From positions 6,808,265 to 6,848,264 of the forward strand of contig CM022666.1 in NCBI GenBank assembly GCA_012295275.1: a DNA stretch of 40,000 nt. The letters run 5' to 3'. Numbering within the stretch: the first letter of the stretch is position 1; each line of letters begins with the position of its first letter. The translations under genes were made by a program, and so were the position numbers. Of the stretch, positions 1-11,081 are shown in pieces. The DNA is from Chrysomallon squamiferum (lineage: Eukaryota > Mollusca > Gastropoda > Neomphalida > Peltospiridae). The notes beneath the pieces are model-generated. The model was not told where the DNA came from. It did no database searches and saw only the letters and a list, made by a program, of their open reading frames with translations.

Positions 1-240
1 ATAATAGCAGTAAAAGTAGTAGTAGTAGTAGTAGTAGAAGTAACAGTAATAACAGTAGTAGTAGTAATATGACAGTAATAGTAATAACAATAGCAGTAGT
101 AAGAGTAATAGTAGTAGTAGTAGTAGTAGTAATAACAGTAGCAGTAGTAGGAAGAAAATGAATAATAATAACTGCAGTAGTAGTAGGAGTAGCAGCAACA
201 GCAGCCGTAGTAGTAGTAGTAGTAGTAGTAGTAGTTTTAT
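1..240. repeat. Imperfect (AGT)n / (AAT)n trinucleotide array
   Basis: AGT units interrupted by AAT, AAC and AGC variants run from the window edge to about 235. No coding content. Confidence 0.9.
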
Positions 241-1199
241 ACTTGATAAATAATATTGTTAGATATTTGATCAAAAGATTCTTACGCACGTAATACTTTG
301 TTCAGCAATTATTATTAATAATAACAACAACAGTAATTATAATAATTATAATAAATATATTAAGACAAAGAAATAACAACAACAAGAAATACAATATTTT
401 TATTTTTTTTTAAATACTGTGTTATTAAAATTAGTTATAATGACAACAACAATAATAAGAATAGGATGAAGATGAAGATGAATACAATGTTCAAACAATC
501 AGCATGATGTAATACTTTGTTGAACAATTTGAAACGTTTACTGTTTGATGAAATACTTTGTTTCACAATTTCAGACAGTATGAAATACATCAGTCAACTA
601 TACGAAATAATAGCCAGAAACACATAAATTTAACATCAGCTTTTAAAAGCAAAACATTGTTTTTCCTCAAGGCAAATTTTTTGTTTTGTTTTGTTTGTTT
701 TTCTGTTTTTCTGCTTCTTCATTTTTTTTTTTTTTTTTTTTGTTTTGTTTGGGGCTTTTTGGATTGTTATTTTTTCCCAAACTGAAATCCTGAAAATCAA
801 ATTATCTTTTGTTACAGCTGAAAACACAAACAAAACATTGAAGTTTTATTTTTTTTTGAAAGTTTTTTTTAGTTATAAACTCATTATATTTTACAAAACA
901 AAAGTATAATATTAACAATCCAATCTTTCTCTTACACATACACATTTACTAAGACCTATAATATAGAATACATATGTACGTATATACATACTTGCACATT
1001 TATGTACATATTTTAGAAGACTCAAAATGCATGCATAAGTTATATAAAATGTATGTATCCACACATGACAGAAACACACACACAAATACACATATACACA
1101 CACAATTTCTCTATCATGTAAAAAAAACACACACTATTATGTTTCTCTTTTAACCCTTTTTCAGTTTATTTAGAAAATTCGTTCACTATTCTGTGTCCG

Positions 1200-1232
<33 letters not shown>

Positions 1233-2230
1233 GAAATAGTCTCAGTCACAGACAAAATACACAAATAAGATTTGCTTTCAAACACTCAACAGTACATGAA
1301 ACAGACCAATAATTTCCATACTGTCGCGTTCGTTTTCATTCTGTGACATTTTGTAAATGGTGTTATGTTGGCACTATAGCTAGTGGCTTATTTCCAATTA
1401 GTATTTCCCCAGTAAGTCACACTTAGTCAACAGTGTGTACGATGCAATGCTTGCAAATAGCCTGGATGCAATGTTTATACTCAGAACTTTGCTAATAATA
1501 AAGTAATAAAAAAAAAAGGACTGGTAACAGACAGACATTATATACATTGTCATATTAACAAATAGCTAAATATTTTTGTTAGTAAAGACTATTCTTTACT
1601 ACTAATAAAGTTTGGCTGTAATACAATATGCCCGTGAAAAATCAAGTGCATAATAAAATTGTTTTTGTGTGTGTGTGTGTGTGTATGTGTGTGTGTGTCC
1701 GAGTTTATTTACAAATGTGCACAAAAAACAAAAACTTTGCTAATAACAAAGTATAAAAGAAACACAGTATGCCCAGGAAAAAGCATTATGTACCCTGACT
1801 TATGTGTATTTTTTTTTTGGGGGGGGTTTATCAGTAGTAATCTTACTTTATTTTTAGTCAAGACTGTCTTCACTCCATTTGTTATTAGAGTAACATTACT
1901 TCTCTTAAAAAAAAATAAACTACACACACACACAGACCAAATTTAGCTAATAATAAATTATATCTCAATAACCAAACATGTCCATGACAAAACAAAGTAT
2001 ACTGTGAAATACTTATTAACTTTAGTTAAACCAATCTTTGCTAATAACGAAGTTTAACAATAATGCAACATGCCTCTATATAAACTGAAGAATGTTCCCT
2101 TTTTCTTTCTTTTTTCTCAACAATAGAAATTGTTGAATAACAGCTTTTTTAAAATTAGTGGGTTAGTACAACTCAATTACTCTTATTATCTAATATATGC
2201 AAGATGGCAAAATGATTTATTTCATACATT
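241..2230. other. Gene-free AT-rich stretch with diverged local repeats
   Basis: No gene is seen. Three copies of taatactttgtt(n)caattt start near 291, 509 and 551. Poly(T) lies at 721-740, (CT)(CA) at 1199-1232 and (GT)n at 1664-1698. A family built on gctaataacaaagt and aatatgcccgtgaaaa recurs between about 1480 and 2100. Confidence 0.6.
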
Positions 2231-2234
2231 ACAT

Positions 2235-2952
2235 TAGCATCTGAGCTTTGAAAATGTTAATTAAAATATGATACCTTTGTTCAGAAATAGAAGGTTTTTT
2301 CTGATTAACAACAATACATATTAATGAATCATGTATTGAAGGACCTGAAAGCATGTTTCAGAAATCTGATGCAGCTAGTGCAGAAAAATAAATATCTTAG
2401 TAAATTCATACTTTGTCTTTGTGTATTTATCTGTACAATAGTACTGGTAGTACTAGTAGCAGTGGTAATAGCATTGAACAGTAGTCATACTAGTAGCAAT
2501 AGTAGTACTATTAGTCATGGTATTAGTAGTAATAGTGATAATAGTAATATTAATTAACGGTAGTAGCTGTGGAGTAACAGCAGTAGTAATAGTAGTAGTG
2601 TTAGCAGCAGTTGTGGTAGTAGAATTACTAAGTATTTCACAGTATACAAAGAACAGTGTCTGTTATATGGTATCAGCAACTGCACTTAGAACATTTTAAT
2701 TAGAATATGATACTTTTGTTCATAAATAGAATCTTTTTTTCAGATTACCAACAATACATTTTAAACGTTGTTGAGTTAGAATTTATTATAAGCAAATATT
2801 GGTTTGATTTTTTAAAAAACAAAACCTAAAGTAAAAAAAACATTTATAATTTAGTAGTTATTAGTGACAGTAGTAGTACAAATAGTAATAACAGTAGAAG
2901 TAGCAATAGTAGTAATAATGATGACAATGTTGGTGGTAGTTTTTAAACTAAT
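2235..2952. repeat. (AGT)n arrays flanked by a duplicated element of about 85 bp
   Basis: Degenerate AGT arrays lie at about 2445-2640 and 2865-2940. A diverged element (atgatac(c/t)ttttgttca ... acaacaatacat) occurs at about 2235-2322 and 2671-2762. A 77-codon frame at 2324 has a hydrophobic stretch but runs into the AGT array, so it is not called. Confidence 0.65.
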
Positions 2953-2988
2953 TTATTCAAAGACTGTGGGGTGTGCTGTCTTGTTTTC
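2953..2988 (-). CDS. Possible terminal coding exon of the unrecognised gene
   Basis: After acceptor aaacctaagcag the frame reads ENKTAHPTVFE and stops at TAA (2955-2953). An AATAAA overlaps the stop (2957-2952, minus strand). Phase 0 fits exon 9. It is short, so chance is not excluded. Confidence 0.3.
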   Translation of the reverse strand, partial: ENKTAHPTVFE

Positions 2989-3182
2989 CTGCTTAGGTTT
3001 ATATAAAACATGTTTTCTTTCTTATGTATATTTATAATAAATGTCTAATAGTCATACTTAAATACCCAAGTTGAAAATTGCTATAATTCATTTCCTACAT
3101 GTTTAATATTTTATAAAATGTAGAAATATACTCAGAATATAATTCTTAAAAACACACACACACACCAAGTAGCATATTCTAC

Positions 3183-3228
<46 letters not shown>

Positions 3229-6200
3229 CATATACAAACTTACACATTTGAAACACTTAAACATACACAAATTTTACACAACACAGTATATTCACACACA
3301 CTCACATACACACTAATTTTACAAAACACAGTATATTCACACACACTCACATACACACTAAATAAACAAAAACACACTAATACACACATTATACATAAAA
3401 CACAATACACACACACACTCAAAAACACAAAGTAAACAAAAACACACTAATACACACATTATACATAAAACACAATACACACACACACTCTAAAACACAA
3501 AGTAAACAAAAACACACTAATACACACATTATACATAAAACACAATACACACACACACACTCTAAAACACAAAGTAAACAAAAACACACTAATACACACA
3601 TTATACATGAAAAACAATACTTACACAGACACACACACACACACACACACATTATGATACCTGACAATAACAAGAGTTCAAAACTATATTAATCTTTCAC
3701 CAGGATACTTTTAAAGATAACATTTTCAGTCATTTCCTGGAGTAAATACAACAGAGCCAGTTTAAAAACTTATCTACAATTTGAGTGGAGTTTTGGGGCA
3801 CTTTTTTTTATGATAAACTATGAAGAAGTCTTTAATCTGTGTTTCTGTGATAAGAATGTAGAGATGTCTCTTACCAGGATAAGAAGTTGGTAAGTCTGAA
3901 CCTTCTGCACAACATCGTTGCTGTTGTCACTGTTTAATTCATTCAACAATAAGTGATATTGCTCACAATGTCCATTTTTCTTCAAAATTTTATTATCCAT
4001 GTATCTTATCGTGTATTGCCCTATACTGCAAAACAACTGCCTTTGTCTTTTAAAATAATTTTAGAAAGTTTTGAAGAGTTTGATGAACCTACCTAAATTG
4101 TAAATATGTTTAAGGTGAATTTTACAGATTGCCACTATATTAGAATAATATTTTATACACAAATTTTTAAAAAAAAAAAACTGGTTTGTTAGAAACAGTA
4201 AATCTGTTTTTATTTATTTTATTTTATTTTATTTTATGTACTTATTTTATTTTATTTTATTTTATTTTATTTTATTTTATTTTATTTTATTTTATTTTAT
4301 TTTATTTTATTTTATTTTATTTTATTTTATGTATTTATTTTATTTATTTTTCCATTTCTATTTTCTATTAAAAGAAACTGACATTTGCATAAACACTTCT
4401 ACTTTATTACTGGCAAAGTCTCGTGAACTGCAACAAACAAAACAACAATTAAGAAACCTTTAAGAAATTATTTTAATTACTGTTCATTACCAATAAAAGA
4501 ATTATTTTGAAATAAATATATAAATATATATAAAGACTTTTTTTTTTTGTGAAAAAATTTGTCAGTCTCTCTCTCTCTAAAAAACATTAAATGTTACGCA
4601 AGCAAAGCAACAGTATTCTGAATATGCTTATAAATATTTAACAATTTAGTAACTAATTAGTAATTATTGTTTAACTGATAATTATTATATTATTATTTTC
4701 TGATTTATACAGTCTGCTAGTAAAATAAAACTGAAGAAATAAAACAAATATTTTAAGATAAAAAATTGTTTTTACGATAACCAGATTAGATTACTTAGCA
4801 CTGACTTTAATTTTGAGTTGTTTAAAGTTTTCTGTTTGTCAATACCATCTGTTTCAGAGATTTTTTTTTTTTTTTTTAATCTCTGTGTGTTTCAAAAAAA
4901 TTAAAAATAACAAAGAACATGTATGTATACTGACAAAGTGATTAAATTTTCAGTCAAGTTTGGTAGATTTATGCATTAATACTCAATACTGTGCATCAAC
5001 ATGAAATAACTAGTATTAAATAATGAGCAAATATAAAATGATGCTTGAATATTTTTGATATTTATGTTCACCATATGTCAGCTGCAAGAATTTTTACTAA
5101 CAAAAAGGCTTGAATATTTTTTACTTATGTCAGTTATAAAGGTTTTTATTTTGTTTTATTTTTATTTTTAAAAAACAAGGTATCGTAATAAGAACAAAAA
5201 ACCATTTACTACCACTCCTGTGGTGATAACCTTACAAGAAATATATCTGAATATATTATACATATACCTTTTCATATTTAAAATTGCAACTCATTTAGGA
5301 AATGTGTAACAGAGATGCTGCCATTCAAAAAAAAACAAGTTAAAAATATTTTATGATTAAATGTGCATTGCTATGTTATGGAAACAACAAGCCTTAATTT
5401 AAATAATATGCCAGTCATGGAGCACTGACAGGATTGGAAAAAACTATGTGAAAATACATAATGAGGACTGATCCTGCATTCTTCAAAGTAAACAACACTG
5501 TTCCTAAGTTGTAAATTATTTCTAATGAGTATCACACAATTTCATGACATCAAAAAGTCTTATTTTAAAAAATTTGAAAATAATAAATGGTTTTGTTTTT
5601 TTCAGTGGACTTTCATAAAGCACAGTTGAGAATAACTAACATGGTAACACAATGTTGACAGAATTGGGCCCTTGGTGACTGTTAAATAATTCACCATTCC
5701 ATTACAATTCAAAAAGCTGAATCAAATAAAATATTGTTTTCAAAACAATTTGATTTTTAATCTGCCCTGACATCTTGAATCATATTACTACAAAGAACAA
5801 TTTTATCTTATTATTTTTTTTCATTTTACCAGTTTAATTTTCAATCTTGTAGCAATGAAGTTAAACAGTTATTAGATTTTAACAATGATAATGAGAATAT
5901 TTTATTAATGTGAATGAAATAACCATGTAAATTTTAAATTCTGAGATTATTATTTGGCATGAAAAAAAAAACACAATTCTTTTTTTAATTATTTTTCTGA
6001 GGGCATTGTGTCCATCCATCTCCTGCCTTTCTCTTTCTCTTCTTCTGAGATAAACATGTATGTGTGTTTGTTTGTATGTATGTATGTGTGTATGTACATG
6101 TATGTACGTGTATTTGTGTGTATGTCTATTTATGTGTGTATGTGTATATCTATGTTTGTATATATCTGTTTTTATATATCTGTAAGTGTTAGTGTTACAA

Positions 6201-6572
6201 AAAGCTCAGGTTTAAATCTGTGTTTTGATTTATTCTAACTACACTTATTTTTCACACTCCAGATAAAACTGTTCAAGTATCACCCGCCCTTCACTTAATA
6301 CTGAATAACATGTTAATATTAATTTGATAAACTCAAACATCAGAAACAGATGTGTGTTTCAGTAACAGACTGCCTAACCAGACATTTACATACACATATA
6401 TATATATATATATTTACACACACACACATTAAATCTGTACATTTCTGTAGATATGTACACAAATGCACAGATTTAATGTGTGTGTGTGTGAAGAACTTCT
6501 TTATTAATATGAACTGGACCAGAAACAAAACATATGATGCATATACACAAAAATATGTGCATAGATGCATAT

Positions 6573-6615
<43 letters not shown>

Positions 6616-8056
6616 TACATATATATATATATATAGACACACACATATGTACAAACATATATATATGCCCACCATCCCTTACAGCTTACAATGAGTTCAC
6701 CTGCCATTTGTCAGCAACAGCAGCAATATCCAACACCTGTTTATTTAGTGAACTTCGTTTGGTATAATAAATTAAACAGACTCTTTGATTTTATTTAATT
6801 GCTAGTAAAATAAACTTGTTGATAGTTAATGCATTTGATGCAATTATTTAAAGGAGTAATTTTGACAAACAAGTAATTTAAGCATTGTTCATAGTACCTG
6901 TAGCCTGAAAATTTTCTGTACCATCACTTCACTTAACTTGTACCAGTTACCCCGATTCCCACCATCCCTTTCAAAGATGCTGGGGAGATCACTGATTAAA
7001 TACATACATACATACATACATACATACATACATACACAAACATGTATAAATAAATATCTATGTACATATATATATATATACATACATTTTATAAAAATTC
7101 AGACAATGACACACACAGACTCACAGACACAGACTTTCATGTATATATGGGTATTAAAACAGGTTAATTATTTTATGCTGACAATCTTACTTAATCAGTC
7201 TTACTTGTAATAAGCATATGCATATAATTTGATATATATACATTGCATTTCACGATTAGTCACTAATCTGCTTAGAAATTATAATACAGATTACTTTCTT
7301 TTTTCTTTTTTTAAATCCAAGTCTTTTAAAATGAAAATGAATGCCTAACAAAAAGTTATTTCATATCAGTTATTAATTTATCAATAACAAATATCTAATA
7401 AATGTCATGAAATATCTAAGAAACATACTTCAGTGAATCAAAATATATGTATATATATATATTTTTTTTTTTATTACAAGCTGTCAAGAATAATTAATGT
7501 GATGATAAAAAAAATATGATGTGCATTTAGTATATATACTTGGTTAATTAAATAATTTAGAATTTTTTTTTTTTTAAAGTATTAGTAATCATTCATCATT
7601 AAATATAAACTGCTTAAAAACATTAATAAAAAAAATAATAATAATAATAAATAAAAATATATAAAATAAAATAAAAATAATGGGTTTTTTAAATATTATT
7701 ATTTACTTTATTTCATTATAGTTTTAACTATTTTATTTTATTTTATTATATTTTACTTTATTTTACTTAATGTTAATCAATATTAATTACACTCTAGAAA
7801 TCAAAATATCATATCTTCAATGGAAAGTATTGAAAATATTCTAATCTTTATGTTTCTCTTCAGTTTTATATTATCAGTATTATAATGAACACTTATACAA
7901 TTTAGATAAATCATGCAAAAAAAAAGTATTTAACGAAAACAACAAATTAATGGAAAAAAACTACTTCCTATAAAAAAATAACAAACCTAACAGCTTCTAC
8001 AAGTTTGATTTTATTACTCATATGGCTTGGATGACCACCCCTACATGAAATAACGT

Positions 8057-8092
<36 letters not shown>

Positions 8093-8174
8093 AAATGGAT
8101 AGAAAAATAGTAAAAGAATTTTCTAAATAGACTGAAAAAGGGAAAAAAATGTGTTTTTATTTATATGACAGAGA

Positions 8175-8230
<56 letters not shown>

Positions 8231-9063
8231 AAGCTATATATTCACTGTAGTTTGGGATATTATTATAATCCTTGGTATGCATGAATAACAACATTACGAA
8301 ATAATGTGACTAATAACAGTAATACTACCAGTGGGGGTTAATTTTATGCTATATATTCAGATGATTATTATGTAGGACAAGTGAAGCATCACACAGTTAT
8401 GTTGATGTTTTCATGACACACATATTGATTGTAATATGATGATGTGCAGTAAAATGATATACACATAAGGCAACATACATTTCTGCAATTACACTATTTA
8501 TCAATATTTATGTCATCATATTTTGCTGATTGAAGGCACTTAAAGTCATTTTGACCAACACTGTTTGTCCAGTGAATTAATTTCATCTTAAAAATTATAT
8601 CATCTGTAATAATTGTGCTGTCTATCCCCTAACGTGCCCATCATAATTATGATCAATGAAGAAATGCAGGAAGAAACTTAAATGTTAATACTGGCTAGCT
8701 CCAGTTTGTTAGACTGTCCAAAACCTTTTATTACAAAAATAATATTTAAACTAAAAAATGATTATACTGCAATACAAAATGCCTTTATTATTTTATAATT
8801 GATTAATTATCTCCCATGGCATATTTTACTTTTAAAAGTATACATTTCTCCTAAATCCTTTTATAACGCTTTTACAAATATGTCCTTAGAGGGATTAAAC
8901 AGCAAAACTATATCAGTGGTTATGACAAAATGCAGATAAATCCTAAGCTTTCTGTGAAACAATATTAATTATAATACGTTGTCAAGAATGTCAAGAATGA
9001 AATCTCCTAACAAAAATATAAACACTCACTGTATTCATCACTGACTTTCGGCGGTTTAGGCAT
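2953..9063 (-). CDS. Unrecognised multi-exon gene, about 196-aa product (exon-by-exon model)
   Basis: I do not recognise this protein. Reading the minus strand, coding exons are proposed at 9063-9030, 8603-8540, 8040-7987, 6991-6898, 6736-6690, 6293-6256, 5108-5072, 4025-3875, 3736-3701 and 2988-2953. Every splice phase agrees (1, 2, 2, 0, 2, 1, 2, 0, 0) and the frame stays open from ATG to TAA. The product begins MPKPPKVSDEY and later reads DLPSIFERDGGNRGNWYKL and NGHCEQYHLLLNEL. It has no signal peptide or clear membrane helix and looks mostly alpha-helical. The first five exons read as convincing protein. The 6293, 5108 and 2988 acceptors are weak, and I chose among alternatives to keep phase, so the 3' half could be wrong. 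It starts head-to-head with TMEM126. Confidence 0.45.
3145..3655. repeat. (CA)n and a 70-bp CA-rich minisatellite
   Basis: (CA)n at 3189-3225 is followed by a 44-bp duplication (repeat of cagtatattcacacacac at 3286 and 3330) and then about four copies of a 70-bp unit. The landmark aacacactaatacacac starts near 3370, 3440, 3510 and 3582. The array ends in (CA)n at 3629-3650. It lies just downstream, on the minus strand, of the exon at 3701-3736. Confidence 0.85.
3701..3736 (-). CDS. Coding exon 9 of the unrecognised gene
   Basis: This 36-nt exon encodes EMTENVIFKSIL. It has a strong acceptor (gtatttactccag) and donor CTG|gtgaaa. Both ends are phase 0, matching exon 8, and the other frames contain stops. 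Confidence 0.45.
3875..4025 (-). CDS. Coding exon 8 of the unrecognised gene
   Basis: The acceptor is gttgttttgcag and the donor CTG|gtaaga, both strong. The 151 nt encode IGQYTIRYMDNKILKKNGHC, then a helical stretch with EQYHLLLNELNSDNSNDVV and KVQTYQLLIL. No family match is recalled. It could belong to a separate minus-strand gene if the middle exons are wrong. Confidence 0.55.
4200..4350. repeat. (TTTTA)n pentanucleotide array
   Basis: A nearly pure TTTTA array interrupted once by tgtactta, inside an intron of the minus-strand gene. Confidence 0.95.
4351..5071 (-). other. Intronic AT-rich stretch
   Basis: Nothing firm is seen. A minus-strand acceptor (gtttgttgcag, about 4430) precedes an open stretch reading SRDFASNKVEVFMQMS, but no donor gives a phase that fits the neighbouring exons. 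Confidence 0.4.
5072..5108 (-). CDS. Possible coding exon 7 of the unrecognised gene
   Basis: The 37 nt encode FLLVKILAADI with donor gtgaac. The acceptor (tattcaag) has a poor pyrimidine tract. It is accepted only because it links the phases of its neighbours, so it could be chance. Confidence 0.25.
5109..6255 (-). other. Intronic AT-rich stretch with (TATG)-like repeats
   Basis: No supported exon. A tgta/tatg-rich run lies at 6058-6185. Weak minus-strand exon-like stretches near 5470-5520 and 5640-5700 fail on phase. Confidence 0.4.
6256..6293 (-). CDS. Possible coding exon 6 of the unrecognised gene
   Basis: This small exon reads EGRVILEQFYLE, between acceptor tattaag and donor gtgaaa. 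The acceptor is weak; a better one (ttattcag, 7 bp upstream) gives the wrong phase. It is supported mainly by protein-like content and phase. Confidence 0.3.
6415..6490. repeat. Inverted repeat with arms of about 29 bp
   Basis: The left arm 6416-6444 and right arm 6461-6489 are reverse complements with a single mismatch, around a 16-bp centre. Each arm joins a (CA)n/(TG)n run to attaaatctgt. A (TA)n run flanks the left side. Confidence 0.85.
6570..6660. repeat. (CA)n and (TA)n microsatellites
   Basis: (CA)n lies at about 6576-6613, then (TA)n near 6618-6636, in an intron of the minus-strand gene. (ATAC)n follows further on at 7000-7035. Confidence 0.9.
6690..6736 (-). CDS. Coding exon 5 of the unrecognised gene
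   Basis: The acceptor is aaataaacag. The reading VLDIAAVADKWQ is followed by either donor CAG|gtgaac (6700) or the stronger ATT|gtaagc (6689). The latter adds VNS and gives the phase needed by the next proposed exon. Confidence 0.45.
6898..6991 (-). CDS. Coding exon 4 of the unrecognised gene
   Basis: This is the strongest exon of the gene. The acceptor atttaatcag lies right next to an (ATAC)n array and the donor is CAG|gtacta. Entry phase is 2 and exit 0. It encodes a charged, helix-friendly stretch containing SIFERDGG, GNWYKLSEVMVQK and IFRLQ. Base composition is clearly richer in GC than the flanks. Confidence 0.6.
7040..7986 (-). other. Intronic AT-rich stretch
   Basis: Nothing gene-like is seen. 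It contains (TA)n runs (7068-7080, 7445-7460), a short AAT array (7636-7650) and TTTTA variants (7730-7770). Confidence 0.6.
7987..8040 (-). CDS. Coding exon 3 of the unrecognised gene
   Basis: The acceptor is ttatttcatgtag and the donor gtttgt. The 54 nt, in phase 2 to 2, encode GGHPSHMSNKIKLVEAV. The other two frames contain stops. The block sits between AT-rich intron and a (GT)n array. Confidence 0.5.
8053..8230. repeat. Two (GT)n arrays
   Basis: (GT)n with a (GA)n tail lies at about 8054-8091; a second (GT)n at 8177-8229. They sit immediately 5' (minus-strand sense) of the exon at 7987-8040, where (CA)n is not a normal pyrimidine tract. Confidence 0.9.
8540..8603 (-). CDS. Coding exon 2 of the unrecognised gene
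   Basis: The acceptor is attattacag and entry phase is 1. It encodes DIIFKMKLIHWTNSVGQNDF. The donor gtgcct is weak. The frame stays open past it for 14 more codons, so the 3' boundary is the uncertain part; this donor is the one that keeps phase with the next exon. Confidence 0.4.
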
Positions 9064-9080
9064 TATTTTTGCAATGACAT
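9030..9080 (-). CDS. First coding exon of the unrecognised minus-strand gene
   Basis: The ATG is at 9063-9061 and is followed by MPKPPKVSDEY, ending at a good donor (gtgagt, 9029-9024) in phase 1. Upstream, a possible 100-bp 5'UTR intron (9180-9081, AAG|gtgggt to ttaaag|) separates it from a CpG-richer leader. The frame open upstream of 9063 has no ATG, so 9063 is the preferred start. Confidence 0.45.
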
Positions 9081-9239
9081 CTTTAAATATGGAAACAGTG
9101 ATGATATGCAGAAATTTACATTTATGAAATAAACATTCTAAATATGTATTAAGTAAACGAATATATTTGTAAACACCCACCTTGCTTTCTAACCGGCATT
9201 TTATAAGCCGACCTGCCTTACGACTGTCACTACGAGTCT

Positions 9240-9480
9240 CGGTCGCTAAATGCTTAAGATCTGGTTCCACTTATTAAGTGCGAAGGATAGGGGGCAATAG
9301 TTGATGAATAACTACACAATTTCTATGCAGATCATTAACCGTGCACTTAAAATTTCACGCAAAACGTTCTGCAGAAAACAAACTAGGAAATGCAACGAAA
9401 ATATGGCGGAAGATAGCGTCCTGTCACGTGATCTTTAACAGGGACCTTGCAGTTAATACAAAAACATCGTTAACCCATAC
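9240..9480. promoter_or_regulatory. Probable bidirectional promoter (unrecognised gene / TMEM126)
   Basis: A locally GC- and CpG-richer block lies between the minus-strand gene (ATG 9063) and plus-strand TMEM126 (ATG 11082). It carries a YY1-like/ETS-like site, atATGGCGGAAGAT (9400-9413), and an E-box tcacgtga (9424-9431). There is no TATA box. This arrangement is common at housekeeping gene pairs. TMEM126 would need a 5'UTR intron ending at the 11066 acceptor. Transcription start sites cannot be seen. Confidence 0.45.
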
Positions 9481-10876
9481 CTTTAAAAATTAACTTTTAA
9501 AATTATTTATAGAATTATAATTAAATTTAATACACATATATTAATAATTATTTAAAGTTATATCGTTTTTAATCATTTTTATTATAGTTTAAACGAAAAC
9601 GTTCTATCATCAATTTCAAAAACTAAGCTGATCAGTGGTTTCAGTCTGCAGGTGCCCTTGAATGAGTTGTATAAACGTTTATTTTTAATGATTGGATTTT
9701 AAGGTATTTCTCTTGAATTTATTTTATTTTATCAGAATACTATATTTTTATTAGAGCATGTTCAGAAGATCATTACTGTAATATGTGCCATGTGAATAAA
9801 TATATGCAAATAATATAAATTTGAAAGTGTTTCAAGTTCCGATAACCGTCATCTAAAACAAACGTGGACAAGCACATTTTATTATATGTGTCACGTTGTG
9901 AGCAGAATTTTACTGTTTGAAATAATTGGCAGATGATGGTATAGTTTTATATTGTATGACACATAGAACCGCGTTGTCCAACTGTCTGGTGTTTTGGCTT
10001 CATGTAATTTGCTTCTTTCATTCAGTAAATTACTTTATTGATTTCATTTGTGGACGATCTTCTAAAAACAAAAGTAAAAGGCCACACATTGTGTTACTTT
10101 TATGCTACCAAGACAGTAATACTATAAAACAACATCAATGATAACAGATTAAAAAACAATATAAAAACAAAAACACCATCATGCTTATTGCTTATATAGA
10201 AATTAATTTGTTGGATATAAAAGCTTAGTCTAAATAGTCTGCCAGGTATTTCACCTAGATGTGAGTGATTATAATCGTTCTGTATCATATATGTGTGATT
10301 TATATCAGCTACAGGGTAATCAGTGATAATAAATTTAATAATCCTATATTTTTGTCAAGCCACTAACCTTTGCATTAGTCATTTTCAGGTTTGTCATTTG
10401 TGTTCTGTTGCACACACACACAAACACTAAATAATTAGAATGTTTAAATTTTTGGACAATGTATTTGTTGCAGCATAATGGCCTGAATGAAGCTTAAAAT
10501 AAAGTTAATTTGACAATGAAAACAAAAATATGACCTGTTTGAAGCATCTCAAATTTTCTGTTTTTAGACAGCTTCCTGACAAGTGTCACATATTCATAAA
10601 TATTTATATTTATTTGAAAGTTAACAGCAACTGTTTATTATTATTATTATCATCATTTTTTTCACTACATTTAAAAAAAAAGTAAATAGTAAGTAATTGT
10701 TAAACCATCATGATTATTATCAGCTTTTGCTATTTTTATTATTATTATTATTATTATTGCATGAAACTATTGCTAACAATTTTGTAAAAAACAAATACCG
10801 ACTTTTTTCACCTTGTATTATTTAATACAATTTGTTTTAATAAAACTATTATTTCAGGAATTTATCTGTTTACTTG

Positions 10877-10915
<39 letters not shown>

Positions 10916-11066
10916 TTTTACTTGCTTATTTTTAAATTAAAAATGATTTCAATTAATTTTGTATAGATTTAACCTTTTTACTGAACTACCAGTATTTTAT
11001 TTTTTTACTTTAAAAAATTACTTTTTGTTGCTACTTATAGCCTTTTATTTGTAAATCTATTTTCAG
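9481..11066 (+). other. AT-rich interval, likely TMEM126 5'UTR intron
   Basis: No convincing gene is seen. It contains TTTA repeats (10869-10919), ATT runs (10622-10650, 10739-10758) and a (CA) run near 10410-10423. A 71-codon frame at 9926-10141 lacks an ATG start and coding character. The end is a clean acceptor (ctattttcag, 11066) just before the TMEM126 first coding exon. Confidence 0.4.
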
Positions 11067-11081
11067 AGCAGAACATAAAAC

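Noticed and set aside
3286-3640. 70-bp periodic array considered as a CRISPR
   Set aside because: No repeat-spacer alternation; whole units are near-identical CA-rich minisatellite in an animal genome.
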